The translations under genes and the position numbers were made by a program. This document shows, one piece after another, positions 18,733 through 30,487 of a stretch of 64,000 nt of DNA (position 1 is its first letter; each line of letters starts with the position of its first letter). Location: contig NZ_VMNI01000004.1 of the NCBI RefSeq assembly GCF_007625205.1, forward strand, positions 1 through 64,000. Direction: 5' to 3'. The notes under the pieces were generated by a model. The model made no database searches, was not told the DNA's origin, and worked only from the letters and a program-made list of their open reading frames with translations. Origin of the DNA: Denitromonas ohlonensis. GTDB taxonomy: Bacteria; Pseudomonadota; Gammaproteobacteria; Burkholderiales; Rhodocyclaceae.

Positions 18733-20022
18733 ATGAACTGGCCGTTTCTGCCCCCGTGGCCGCCTGATATCAATGGCTTCATTCTGTTCGGTCTGCTCAT
18801 GCTGGCCGGACTGCTCGGTGGCGAACTCGCGCACCGCAGTGGTTTTGTGCCGCGCATCACCGGCTTCATTGCGATTGGTTTTGTTCTCGGGCCGAGTCTG
18901 ACAGGGGTGCTCACGCCTGAAATGCTCGATGGCGCGCAGGTGTTTGTCGATGTCGCGCTCGGCTTGATCCTGTTCCAGTTGGGGCGCCTCCTTGATCTGT
19001 CGCTCGCCCGGCGGGAGCGATCGCTGTTTGCGGCCGCCATTGCCGAGGCCGGACTCGCCTTTGCGGGCGTGTTCGCGGTGCTGACACTGTTTGATATCGC
19101 CCCGATGCAGGCCGCGGTGGCCGCTGCGATCGGCATTTCGTCCTCCCCCGCGGTGGTGCTGCTGGTGGTCAAGGAACTCGGCGCCGAGGGGCCGCTGACC
19201 GATCGCAGCCTGATGTTGGTGGCGATGAACAACATCCTCTCCTTCCTGGCCTATACCGCGTTGCTGCCCTTTATTCACTACGCGCACAACTCGGGCTGGG
19301 AGATCGCCGTTCTTGAGCCGCTGTATGTGCTTGGCGTGTCGCTGGGGATCGCCGGGGTGTTTGCGTGGCTGCTGCTGCGCCTCGCCCGCATGCTGCCCAA
19401 AGACGAAACCACGCAGTTCGCGCTGCTGATCGGCATGGTGGTGGGCACGGTTGGCGTGGCCCAGCTGGCTAATGGCTCGATGCTGCTGAGCCTGCTCGCG
19501 CTCGGCGTCATGACGCGCAACCTCGATCGTCATTCACATGTCTTGCCGGTCGACTTCGGCAGCGGTGGTGAAATCTTCTTTGTGATCCTGTTCGTTGTGG
19601 CGGGGGCGCGCTTGCATCTGGCGGATCTGAGCTCCGCCGGTTTCGCGGCGGTGGCCTTTGTCTTGGCGCGCTTCGTCGGCAAGAGTGCTGGCGTGATGCT
19701 GCTGACCCGCGCGGGACTGGATTTCCGCCAGTCTGCCCTGACCGGGCTGACGCTGGTGCCCATGGCGGGCATGGCGATCGGCCTGACGCAGATGACCGCC
19801 GCGCGCTATCCTGAGTTTGCGGCAACCTTGTCGGCGATTGTGCTCGGCGCCATCGTGATTCTCGAAACCATTGGGCCGGTGCTGACCGAGTATGCGCTCA
19901 AGCAAAGTGGTGAGGTTCCAGGCATCCTCGCCGGCGGCGCCCGGGCATCATCGGTGAATGAACGCCAGCCACCGAGCGACGAGCCCGACGGCTCGGCAGT
20001 CATGGAGAGCAAAGATGCGTAA
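18733..20022 (+). CDS. CPA2-family cation:proton antiporter
   Basis: A 429-residue protein with about 11-12 hydrophobic segments and Kef/NhaP-like features (GFIAIGFVLGPSLTGVL near residues 43-59, ISSSPAVVLLVVKELG near 135-150). It would exchange K+ or Na+ for protons across the inner membrane. It ends in a short hydrophilic tail and lacks the TrkA-N/RCK domain of KefB/C, so gating differs from those. Its stop lies 8 bp inside the next gene. Confidence 0.85.
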   Translation: MNWPFLPPWPPDINGFILFGLLMLAGLLGGELAHRSGFVPRITGFIAIGFVLGPSLTGVLTPEMLDGAQVFVDVALGLILFQLGRLLDLSLARRERSLFAAAIAEAGLAFAGVFAVLTLFDIAPMQAAVAAAIGISSSPAVVLLVVKELGAEGPLTDRSLMLVAMNNILSFLAYTALLPFIHYAHNSGWEIAVLEPLYVLGVSLGIAGVFAWLLLRLARMLPKDETTQFALLIGMVVGTVGVAQLANGSMLLSLLALGVMTRNLDRHSHVLPVDFGSGGEIFFVILFVVAGARLHLADLSSAGFAAVAFVLARFVGKSAGVMLLTRAGLDFRQSALTGLTLVPMAGMAIGLTQMTAARYPEFAATLSAIVLGAIVILETIGPVLTEYALKQSGEVPGILAGGARASSVNERQPPSDEPDGSAVMESKDA

Positions 20023-20317
20023 CGTGCTTCTGGCGGTGTCGGTGGTGTTGGCGGCGGTGTTCGCGCTGCAGAACTTTCACTCGGTGGAGCTGAGCTTTGT
20101 CATCTGGCGCTTCGAGACCACGCTCTCGGTCGCGCTGCTGCTGGCCTTGGTGCTTGGCGTGCTGATCGGCGCGCTGGCGATGCTGCCCTGGACCTTGCGC
20201 ACGCGCAAAGAGGTTCGCCAGGTCCGTCACCAGCTGGCCGATGCCGCAGCGCACCCCACGTCACCGCGGCCGCCGTCCGCGCCCCCTAAATTGCCGATCC
20301 AGGATCAGCCTCGATAA
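20015..20317 (+). CDS. LapA/DUF1049-type small membrane protein
   Basis: A 100-residue protein with two hydrophobic segments (about residues 3-20 and 38-62) separated by ALQNFHSVELSFVIWRFET, then a basic stretch and Pro-rich tail. This is the LapA/YciS layout. E. coli YciS (LapA) works with LapB in LPS assembly control. The ATG at 20015 overlaps the antiporter stop by 8 bp and has GGAGAG upstream. An in-frame ATG at 19958 lies within the antiporter. Confidence 0.8.
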   Translation: MRNVLLAVSVVLAAVFALQNFHSVELSFVIWRFETTLSVALLLALVLGVLIGALAMLPWTLRTRKEVRQVRHQLADAAAHPTSPRPPSAPPKLPIQDQPR

Positions 20318-20329
20318 GCGCGTGCCACG

Positions 20330-20641
20330 CTACCAGTTGCGGCGAATCCGGTTGCGGTGTTGCACATCGCTGGGCAGATGCTTCTGCATGGCTTCGAGGC
20401 GTTGCTCCAGCAGTTTGGCGGCTTGCTCAAACGTGCTTCGATTCAGCTGCGGCAACTCGCTTTGCCGCGCGATCAGCCGCGCGAACAGTTCAATGTGATG
20501 CTTGCGTTGCTGGCTATCGGACGACAGAAAAACGCCCAGGCCGGCCTGATCAAGCGTTTCGAGCACTTTCAGGCGGCGCTCGACGCGGCGCAGATAGCGG
20601 CTTTGCGGATCCTGGGCGGTGCTGGGTGTCGGGTCCGGCAT
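20330..20641 (-). CDS. Hypothetical protein, charged and helical
   Basis: A 103-residue protein of no family I recognise. It is rich in Arg, Leu, Gln and Glu (SRYLRRVERRLKVLETLDQA and FEQAAKLLEQRLEAMQKHL) and probably forms amphipathic helices, with no membrane segment. The ATG at 20641 has AAGGAGG at good spacing, which supports a real gene. An unusual 15-bp hairpin lies 10 nt upstream of that site. Confidence 0.7.
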   Translation of the reverse strand: MPDPTPSTAQDPQSRYLRRVERRLKVLETLDQAGLGVFLSSDSQQRKHHIELFARLIARQSELPQLNRSTFEQAAKLLEQRLEAMQKHLPSDVQHRNRIRRNW

Positions 20642-20662
20642 GGCGACCTCCTTGGCGGTAAT

Positions 20663-20695
20663 GGGGTGTGCTGGCAGACCCTGCCAGCACACCCC
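20663..20695 (-). promoter_or_regulatory. Perfect 15-bp hairpin in the leader of the hypothetical gene
   Basis: Arms 20663-20677 and 20681-20695 are perfectly complementary with a 3-nt loop. No T-run follows on either strand. It lies between the PfpI-like gene (ending at 20775) and the downstream hypothetical gene, both on the - strand. It could be a T-less terminator, an RNA stability element or a protein-binding dyad. Confidence 0.75.
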
Positions 20696-20774
20696 AAATT
20701 AGCACAAGCTTAACGTCGTCGCGGCGCTCAGGCGCTACCCGGCCGATCGCGGGCGCTGACCGGATCGCGCAGGC

Positions 20775-21356
20775 TCAAGCGTGATGGATCGTGGTGCCCA
20801 GCAGCGCGATAAACTGCGCAATCCATTGCGGGTGCGCCGGCCAGGCGGGCGCCGAGACCAGGTTGCCGTCGGTCATGGCCGCATCCACCGCGATGCTCTC
20901 GAAGTGACCGCCGGCCGCGCGCACATCGGGGCCGCAGGCCGGGTAGGCAGTGCAGTGCTTGCCGCGCAGCACGTCGGCGGCGGCCAGCACCTGCAAACCG
21001 TGGCAGACGGCGGCGATCGGCTTGTTGGCCTGATCGAAGTGCCGCACGATCTCGAGCACGCGCGGGTTAAGGCGGATGTACTCCGGTGCTCGCCCGCCGG
21101 GAATGCACAGCCCGTCGTAGTCCGCCGGGTCGATCGCGTCAAAGCTCGCGTTAAGCGTGAAGTTGTGACCCCGCTTCTCGGTGTAGGTCTGGTCGCCTTC
21201 GAAATCGTGAATGGCGGTGGCGATCTGGTCGCCGGCCTGTTTGTCCGGGCACACGGCGTGTACGGTGTAGCCGATGGCCAGCAAGGCCTGGAACGGCACC
21301 ATCAGCTCATAGTCTTCGACGAAGTCGCCGGCCAGCAGCAGAATTTTTCGACTCAT
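20775..21356 (-). CDS. DJ-1/PfpI-family protein
   Basis: A 193-residue protein of the DJ-1/PfpI fold with the nucleophile elbow AAVCHG (Cys118, His119) and PGGRAPEYI with Glu92. Members include glyoxalase III-like deglycases, stress chaperones and proteases, and the precise activity cannot be read from sequence. The ATG at 21356 ([12 protein letters not shown]) is preceded by AAGGAGA. It diverges from an RHH-type gene across 116 bp. Confidence 0.87.
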   Translation of the reverse strand: MSRKILLLAGDFVEDYELMVPFQALLAIGYTVHAVCPDKQAGDQIATAIHDFEGDQTYTEKRGHNFTLNASFDAIDPADYDGLCIPGGRAPEYIRLNPRVLEIVRHFDQANKPIAAVCHGLQVLAAADVLRGKHCTAYPACGPDVRAAGGHFESIAVDAAMTDGNLVSAPAWPAHPQWIAQFIALLGTTIHHA

Positions 21357-21472
21357 GATTGTCTCCTTCAGGGGGTGGGCTTCGCGCAGGAATGACATCG
21401 CAGCGAAGGCAACTACACTGTAGAGAGCCGGCCGGCGGTCGGGGTAGTAGCGAGGTGCTACAAGGAGGCGTG

Positions 21473-21772
21473 ATGTGTAATCTGTATTCGGGGCAGGACC
21501 CGGCTAACTACGAGACGGTGAAGCGCTCGGTGCGCTTGAACGGCCATGTCACCAGCGTGGCGCTGGAGCGTCAGTTCTGGGACATTCTCGAACGCCTCGC
21601 GGCGACCGAGGGCTTCAGCCTGCCGCAGTTTCTGGCGCGTTTGTACGATGAATTGCTGCAGAAGCAGGGCGATGTCGGCAATTTCTCATCGCTGCTGCGG
21701 GTGGCCTGCACGATTTATCTGAGCCGGGGCGAGCTGCCGTCGGACGAGACCTCGACGGCCGCGGCCGCCTGA
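21473..21772 (+). CDS. Ribbon-helix-helix domain protein
   Basis: A 99-residue protein whose central part reads [20 protein letters not shown] followed by [27 protein letters not shown]. This is a beta-strand then two helices, as in RHH DNA-binding proteins of the kind found widely in proteobacteria without a known partner. AAGGAGG precedes the ATG at good spacing. It could regulate the divergent PfpI gene. Confidence 0.75.
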   Translation: MCNLYSGQDPANYETVKRSVRLNGHVTSVALERQFWDILERLAATEGFSLPQFLARLYDELLQKQGDVGNFSSLLRVACTIYLSRGELPSDETSTAAAA

Positions 21773-21779
21773 GCGGCGT

Positions 21780-24320
21780 TCAGGCTGCGCGAGCGGGGCG
21801 CGGAGTGCCCGGTGCCTCGGCCGACGGTCGGCCAATGAGGTAGCCCTGCGCGTACTCGATGCCGATTTCTTCGAGCAAGGCGAGGATCTCGGCGCTCTCC
21901 ACGAATTCGGCAATGACCTCAATGTCCAGTTCCCGCGCCAGCGCCGTGATGCTGCGCACGAAGACCTGATCGCGATCGTTGTTGAGCATGTTGGCGACGA
22001 AATCGCCCTCGATCTTGAGGAAGTCGAAGCTGAAGTTGCGCAAATAGTGGAAGGACGAAAAACCGGAGCCGAAGTCGTCGATCGCCAGCTTGAAGCCTTC
22101 GGCGCGCAACTCGGCGAGGAAGCGCTGCATCAGCGCCAGATTCTTGACCGTGTCGCGCTCGGTGATTTCGAACACGATGCGTGCCGGCGGGAAACCGGAT
22201 GCGGCCACTATGTTGCGCAAGGTGGTGGTGAATTCCGACAGCACCAGCGCGCGCGGTGAGAGGTTGAAGAACAGGTAGCCGTCATAGTCGGTCTCTGCCA
22301 CCTTGGCCAGCGCTGCTTCGATCACGATGGCGTCGAGCCGGTGGATGACGCCGACCTTCTCGGCGATCTCGATGAACTGGTCGGCGCGGACGATCTCGCC
22401 ATTGATCTCGATGCGCGAGAGCACTTCAACCGCTGCGACCCGCTTGCTGGCCACGCCCATGATCGGTTGGAAGTAGGGTGTGATGCGCTTTTCGTCCACC
22501 GCCGCCAGTACCGCCACGCCCATCTCGGACAGATCGCGGAATACCGCCATCACGTCGGCGTTGGTGGGCAGGCGGACCCGCTCTTTGCCCTCGGCCTTGG
22601 CGCGATACATCATGGTGTCGGCAAACAGGAACAAGTCCTTGGCATCCGCCGCGTGATCGGGGAAGACGGCCACGCCGATGGATGCTGAGGCATGCACCTT
22701 GTCGCCGCTTTTAACTTGAATCGAGACATTGCGCGCCACCTCGAGCACACGCTGGGCCACGGTGTAGCCCTGCTCCATGTCGGCCTCCGGCAGCACCATC
22801 ACGAATTCGTCGCCGCCGTAGCGCGCGAAGATGTCGCCCGGTCGCAGGGCTGCGCCGACGCTGCTGGCGAACTGCTGCAAGAACTGGTCGCCGCTGGCAT
22901 GGCCGTAGTGATCGTTGATGAGCTTGAAGTTGTCCAGGTCGAGCAGCAGCAGGGTGAAGGGCACCGAATGGCGCTGGCTGCGACCGATTTCGTAACCGAG
23001 CAGCTCCCAGAACACCCGCTGGTTGTAGAGGCTGGTGAGCGGGTCGCGGGTGGCGTAGTACTCCAGGTCGCGGGTGTATTTGTGGATCGCCTTGATCGAG
23101 CCGACCACATTGAGCAGCGTCGACAGAATGCTCTCCAGCACCAGCATGTGGGTCTGGTCGCTCAGGGTTTCGGTATGCACGCCGATGCCGACGATGCCGC
23201 CAATCTTGGGTTGCGCCACAAACAAGGACTTCACCTTGAGCGCCAGCTCGGCGGTGTCGACCTCGTCGGTGAGCGGCTGCGTGCTGTCGTGGTGATGGCG
23301 CAGGGTCACCTCCGCGGGGCCCGACAGACGCGGGTGCGTCTGGACGGCGGCCGAAATTTGCGCCTCAATTTTTGCGCGCAGACGCTCGCTGGGCTGACCG
23401 TGCCAGAACACCTCGACGTCAAAGGCCTCGTCGTCGATCTGGAACACCGAAAACAGCACATGCACTTCGATCATCGCGTTGATGTCGCGTAGCAGCTGGG
23501 TGACATACTCGCGCCAGTCGCGGATCACCTCGGAGGTGATGACGAATTTCTCGAGCAAGCCGATTTCGAACAGCAGGATGTCCTTGTCCACCGCAATCGA
23601 GCGCAGCCGCAGGGCCAAGGTGCCCAGGGCGTGCTGGATGCGTTCGATTTCCTCGAAGCCTTGATGCGGACGGGGGTTGCCCAGCTGCTTGAGGTCGGCG
23701 ACGGTGTTGATGGCGTTGACCTGCGCCTCGACGCTCTCGACGCTGCGGCCGATTCGGCGGCCGACCCACCAGACGGCGCCGGTGGCAATGCCGATGCCCA
23801 GCAGCAAACTGGGCATGGCGCTGAAAAAGAAGGCCCACAAGGCTTCGGACACCACCTGGGTGATCGGGGCGCGCACCTCGATGGCGCCCAGCACCTCACC
23901 TTCTTGAATCTGCTCGTGACAACTCAGGCAGCGCGCTTCGGCCTTGAGCGGGAAAACCGTGCGCAGCACGCCCTTGGTGCTTTGTTCCTGGGGGTGTCCG
24001 GTGCTGAGGGCCGTTTGCACCATGGCGTCGTTCGTGCGGCCGGTGTCGGGCGCCGGTGCCGCACTGTAGATGCGAATGGATTGGTCCGGATTGCTGGCGC
24101 GCAGCGCAGCTTCGAAGGCGCGTGCCTGGTCGGCGTTCCAGCCTGTGCTCATCACTTCGTAGAGCGCGGCCTGGGTCAGTCGGGCGTTTTCGGTGGCTTG
24201 CGTGCGCGCATGTCGGGTCAGCGTGTCTTCAAATCCACTGGTGACGGCAAACCAGCTGCCGCCGACAAAGACCAAGCCAACAATGGCGGATGTCAGCAGG
24301 ATGAAGAGGCGGATGCTCAT
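21780..24320 (-). CDS. GGDEF-EAL cyclic-di-GMP protein with periplasmic c-haem motif
   Basis: An 846-residue membrane protein. TM1 is at about 5-25, with a periplasmic domain at about 30-155 carrying CLSCH (131-135), a c-type haem attachment motif. TM2 is at about 162-186, then a HAMP-like linker and a cytoplasmic region at about 240-415. GGDEF is at 502-506 with an RxxD inhibitory site five residues before it. The C-terminal EAL domain has EVL in place of EAL but keeps the ITE, DDFGSG and QGY motifs. It may sense redox state or a gas and adjust cyclic-di-GMP. It is convergent with the RHH gene. Confidence 0.88.
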   Translation of the reverse strand: MSIRLFILLTSAIVGLVFVGGSWFAVTSGFEDTLTRHARTQATENARLTQAALYEVMSTGWNADQARAFEAALRASNPDQSIRIYSAAPAPDTGRTNDAMVQTALSTGHPQEQSTKGVLRTVFPLKAEARCLSCHEQIQEGEVLGAIEVRAPITQVVSEALWAFFFSAMPSLLLGIGIATGAVWWVGRRIGRSVESVEAQVNAINTVADLKQLGNPRPHQGFEEIERIQHALGTLALRLRSIAVDKDILLFEIGLLEKFVITSEVIRDWREYVTQLLRDINAMIEVHVLFSVFQIDDEAFDVEVFWHGQPSERLRAKIEAQISAAVQTHPRLSGPAEVTLRHHHDSTQPLTDEVDTAELALKVKSLFVAQPKIGGIVGIGVHTETLSDQTHMLVLESILSTLLNVVGSIKAIHKYTRDLEYYATRDPLTSLYNQRVFWELLGYEIGRSQRHSVPFTLLLLDLDNFKLINDHYGHASGDQFLQQFASSVGAALRPGDIFARYGGDEFVMVLPEADMEQGYTVAQRVLEVARNVSIQVKSGDKVHASASIGVAVFPDHAADAKDLFLFADTMMYRAKAEGKERVRLPTNADVMAVFRDLSEMGVAVLAAVDEKRITPYFQPIMGVASKRVAAVEVLSRIEINGEIVRADQFIEIAEKVGVIHRLDAIVIEAALAKVAETDYDGYLFFNLSPRALVLSEFTTTLRNIVAASGFPPARIVFEITERDTVKNLALMQRFLAELRAEGFKLAIDDFGSGFSSFHYLRNFSFDFLKIEGDFVANMLNNDRDQVFVRSITALARELDIEVIAEFVESAEILALLEEIGIEYAQGYLIGRPSAEAPGTPRPARAA

Positions 24321-24438
24321 GGGCGTGGCCGTGACGATGCAGAGTGCCAGACGCTACGCTGCTTACCGTCAACGTCGTTTGCTTTGAATCAATTTTGCGA
24401 GGCAGTATCTGCCCGGAGATCACCGCCTGGTGCGGTTT

Positions 24439-27267
<2,829 letters not shown>

Positions 27268-27419
27268 GCCGGGCTTTTTGTTACCGAGTTTGGACCGCGC
27301 CAGAGCGGGCCCATTGAGATCTCGCCGGCCAGCCTGTCAGTCAATCGTGCACTGCAGCCCGCCGGGCGCAACCTGCTAATATACGCAATTCACTTCGCCC
27401 GGACCAAGTTTCGACCCCC

Positions 27420-28775
27420 ATGGCCGATACCGACACCATGACATCCGCCGAAAGGCGCACCGGCGCGTCGCTGGCAGGCATCTTTGGCCTGCGCATGCTC
27501 GGCCTGTTCCTGATCCTGCCCGTGTTCGCGGTTTACGCGCGCGGCGTGCCCGGCGGCGACAACCTCACCCTGGTGGGGCTGGCGCTGGGCATTTACGGCC
27601 TGACCCAGGCCTGTTTCCAGATTCCCTTCGGCATCGCGTCCGACCGCCTCGGCCGCAAGCCGGTCATCGTTTTTGGCCTGCTGCTGTTTGCTGCCGGTTC
27701 GGTGATGGCGGCCATGGCCGAGAGCCTCAACTGGATCATCGCCGGCCGCGCCCTGCAGGGCGCCGGCGCCATCTCGGCCGCCGTCACCGCACTGGCGGCC
27801 GACCTCACCCGCGAACAGCATCGCACCAAGGTGATGGCCATGATCGGCTCCAGCATCGGGCTGGTGTTTGCCATCTCGCTGGTCGCCGCGCCGCTGCTGT
27901 ATGCCGCCATCGGCATGTCCGGCATCTTCTGGATGACCGCCGGGCTCGCGCTGCTGGCCATCGTGGTGCTGCGCCGCGTGGTGCCCAATCCGCCCAAGGT
28001 CGAAGCCAAGCCGGTGCGCTTTGCCGGCGTGCTGCGCGACACCCAGCTGCTGCGCCTCAATCTCGGCATCTTTACCCTGCACACGGTGCAGATGGCCATG
28101 TTCGTGGTGGTGCCGGCGGCGCTGATTGCCCGGGGTAACCTGCCGATCGCCGAGCACTGGAAAATCTATCTGCCGGCCGTGCTGGTCAGCTTCGCGCTCA
28201 TGATTCCCGCGATCATCGTGGCCGAGCGCAAAAACCTGCTCAAACCTATCTTCATGGCGGCCATCGCGCTGCTGACGCTCACCCAGATCGGCCTGCTGTT
28301 CGGGCGTGAGCAGGTGTGGCAGATGGCGGTGTTGCTGGTCGCGTTTTTTGTCGCCTTCAATATTCTGGAAGCGACGCTGCCTTCGTTGGTGTCGCGTGTC
28401 GCGCCGCCGGCCTCGAAAGGCGCCGCTTTGGGCGTGTATAACACCAGCCAGGCACTTGGCCTGTTTCTGGGTGCCACGCTGGGCGGCTGGCTGAGCCAGC
28501 ACGTCGGGCCCGACAGTGTTTTTGTCGTTACCGCGCTCATGGCGCTGCTGTGGCTGGGCGTGGCCATGACCATGTTGCCGCCGCCCAAAGTGGCCTCGCG
28601 CAGCTACCCGATCGCCGCAACGGTAGACATCGAGGCCGTACGCCGGCAAATTCTCGATTTGCCCGGCGTGCGCGAAGCCGTCATTGAACACGATGCGCGC
28701 ATGGCGCATCTCAAAGTTAATCTGGACCGGTGGGACGAAGCCCGCCTGCGCCAACTGATAGGAGGAGAAGTCTGA
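27420..28775 (+). CDS. YajR-like MFS transporter
   Basis: A 451-residue major facilitator protein with 12 predicted membrane segments, motif A (GIASDRLGRKPV near residue 71) and a C-terminal soluble tail of about 55 residues (VDIEAVRRQILDLPGVREAV) that resembles the YAM domain of E. coli YajR. The substrate is unknown. It lies one base before ssb, strongly suggesting co-transcription. Confidence 0.87.
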   Translation: MADTDTMTSAERRTGASLAGIFGLRMLGLFLILPVFAVYARGVPGGDNLTLVGLALGIYGLTQACFQIPFGIASDRLGRKPVIVFGLLLFAAGSVMAAMAESLNWIIAGRALQGAGAISAAVTALAADLTREQHRTKVMAMIGSSIGLVFAISLVAAPLLYAAIGMSGIFWMTAGLALLAIVVLRRVVPNPPKVEAKPVRFAGVLRDTQLLRLNLGIFTLHTVQMAMFVVVPAALIARGNLPIAEHWKIYLPAVLVSFALMIPAIIVAERKNLLKPIFMAAIALLTLTQIGLLFGREQVWQMAVLLVAFFVAFNILEATLPSLVSRVAPPASKGAALGVYNTSQALGLFLGATLGGWLSQHVGPDSVFVVTALMALLWLGVAMTMLPPPKVASRSYPIAATVDIEAVRRQILDLPGVREAVIEHDARMAHLKVNLDRWDEARLRQLIGGEV

Positions 28776-29291
28776 ATGGCATCGGTCAATAAAGTGATTC
28801 TGGTGGGTAACCTGGGCCGCGACCCGGAGATCCGCTACGCCCCGTCCGGCGACGCGATCTGCAACGTCAGCATCGCCACCACGGATACCTGGAAAGACAA
28901 GCAAACCGGCGAGAAGAAAGAGTCCACCGAATGGCACCGCGTGGTGTTCTTCGGCAAGCTCGCCGAAATCGTCGGTCAATACCTCAAGAAAGGCCGCGCC
29001 ATCTATGTGGAAGGCCGCCTGCAGACCCGCAAGTGGCAAGACCAGAACGGCCAGGACCGCTACACCACCGAAATCCGCGCCAGCGAGATGCAGATGCTCG
29101 GCGGTCGTGAAGGTGGCGGCGGTAGCGGCGGCGACGCCCCCATGGACGACGGCGGCTACGACCAGCGCCCGGCCAGCCGTCCCGCGCCGCAACAGCAGCG
29201 CCCGCAGCAAGGCGGCGGCGGCAACAAGCCCGCGCCGGCCAGTGGGTCGGGTGGTGGGTTTGGGGATTTTGACGACGACATTCCGTTCTGA
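28776..29291 (+). CDS. ssb: Single-stranded DNA-binding protein
   Basis: A 171-residue SSB. The N-terminal OB fold ([37 protein letters not shown]) spans about 110 residues. A Gly/Gln/Pro-rich linker follows, then the acidic C-terminal tip DFDDDIPF that recruits repair and replication proteins. It starts directly after the MFS gene with an AGGAGGAG site inside that gene's end. A terminator follows. Confidence 0.98.
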   Translation: MASVNKVILVGNLGRDPEIRYAPSGDAICNVSIATTDTWKDKQTGEKKESTEWHRVVFFGKLAEIVGQYLKKGRAIYVEGRLQTRKWQDQNGQDRYTTEIRASEMQMLGGREGGGGSGGDAPMDDGGYDQRPASRPAPQQQRPQQGGGGNKPAPASGSGGGFGDFDDDIPF

Positions 29292-29320
29292 GAGGTTGTC
29301 TGGTAGGAATGAACAAATAA

Positions 29321-29347
29321 AAGGAGCCCTTTGAGGGCTCTTTTTTT
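29321..29347 (+). terminator. Intrinsic terminator after ssb
   Basis: A 7-bp stem GAGCCCT/AGGGCTC (29324-29330 and 29334-29340) with a 3-nt loop, extended by A-T pairs, is followed by seven T. It lies about 30 nt after the ssb stop. Confidence 0.92.
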
Positions 29348-29501
29348 GTCGACATCACGTAATGTCTAATGAAAAAGAGAGATAAACCCAATGGACATAA
29401 CGGATGTTTGCTTCGTACTATTTCGTTGTGCCAAGCGCGCGGGCAAGTAGCTCCGTTTAGTGGCCAGGTGGTTTTCTAAGAATCCTATTGAGGGGGAGGC
29501 T

Positions 29502-30341
29502 ATGACGGCAAACGATCCACTGGAGGTGGCGAAGGGCAGCGTGTCGCTCGTTGCGGAGGTGGTCAAGGTAGCTGGAGATAGTCCACAGGTCAGAGAAGCG
29601 GCCAATAACCTTGGACAGACGGCCGTCACGCTGACGCAGACGATCAACAATGTTCTGGTCCCTTTGGCGGCAATCAATTTTGCGTTTGACAAAGCAAGAG
29701 CCTATTTTTCTGACAAATTTAGGCAGGACATTGCAGCGAAAGCTGAAGCTATTCCGGCTGAGTGTATTGTCGAGCCTAAAGCGTCTATTGCGGGGCCGAC
29801 CTTGCAGGGGCTTGCCTTTACGCATGAGGAAAAAAACCTCAAAGAAATGTACTTGAATCTTCTTGCAACGGCCATGGACGGTCGGTCGGCGTCGGTAGCT
29901 CATCCTGCGTTTGTTGAGATCATTAAGCAGATGGATAGTGAAGATGCGAGATTGGTCCGCGATACGCTTCAAACTTCCGATTCAATTCCTATCGTTCAGA
30001 TTGTCAAAACACTGGATAACGCTGGTGGGCACAGCATTCTCGCGAGGCATTTTCTGAATCTTCTGGATACGAATACTGGGGAGGCTGTTGAGGATCTTGG
30101 GGTGCCAGCAATGATCGACAACTGGATCCGACTTGGACTAGTTGAAGTCACATACGATAAATACCTCGCGGATCCAGACAGTTACTCTTGGGTGGAAAAA
30201 AGACCGGAGTTCCAACGCTTGGTACACGAGTCGCAGGCCGAAGGAGTGAGGGTAGAAAAAAAGCGGGGCCTTCTTTGTCGGACCGATCTGGGCGAGAGAT
30301 TTGCAAGAGCTGTCGGTCTGTTGTCGCCGTATAGTGACTAA
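29502..30341 (+). CDS. Abi-alpha (DUF4393)-like protein, candidate phage defence
   Basis: A 279-residue protein whose middle part (KNLKEMYLNLLATAMDG, then HPAFVEIIKQMDSEDARLV) matches my memory of the DUF4393/Abi-alpha family, named after abortive-infection proteins. A hydrophobic helix precedes it (TINNVLVPLAAINFAFDKAR). The ATG at 29502 is chosen for its GGGGGAGG site. The GTG at 29460 has none. The gene is visibly more AT-rich and uses more A/T-ending codons than its neighbours, and stands alone between the ssb terminator and a convergent gene, which fits horizontal acquisition. The defence role is inferred. Confidence 0.7.
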   Translation: MTANDPLEVAKGSVSLVAEVVKVAGDSPQVREAANNLGQTAVTLTQTINNVLVPLAAINFAFDKARAYFSDKFRQDIAAKAEAIPAECIVEPKASIAGPTLQGLAFTHEEKNLKEMYLNLLATAMDGRSASVAHPAFVEIIKQMDSEDARLVRDTLQTSDSIPIVQIVKTLDNAGGHSILARHFLNLLDTNTGEAVEDLGVPAMIDNWIRLGLVEVTYDKYLADPDSYSWVEKRPEFQRLVHESQAEGVRVEKKRGLLCRTDLGERFARAVGLLSPYSD

Positions 30342-30487
30342 CAAGCGCAACCGGGTGGAGCGGATAAGGTGAAGGCGTTCGTCGTCGTATGAAGTGATCG
30401 AAGTTTGGTATCTGGTGGATAGAACATCGCCAATACGCCGCCAACAAGCGACGAAAGGCGGGTGATCGCCCGGGCTCTCGTTTGGTT

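Noticed and set aside
29391-29450. A short frame of 19 codons upstream of the Abi-alpha-like gene
   Set aside because: Weak GAGAG site and no distinctive composition; chance frames of this size are common in AT-richer DNA.
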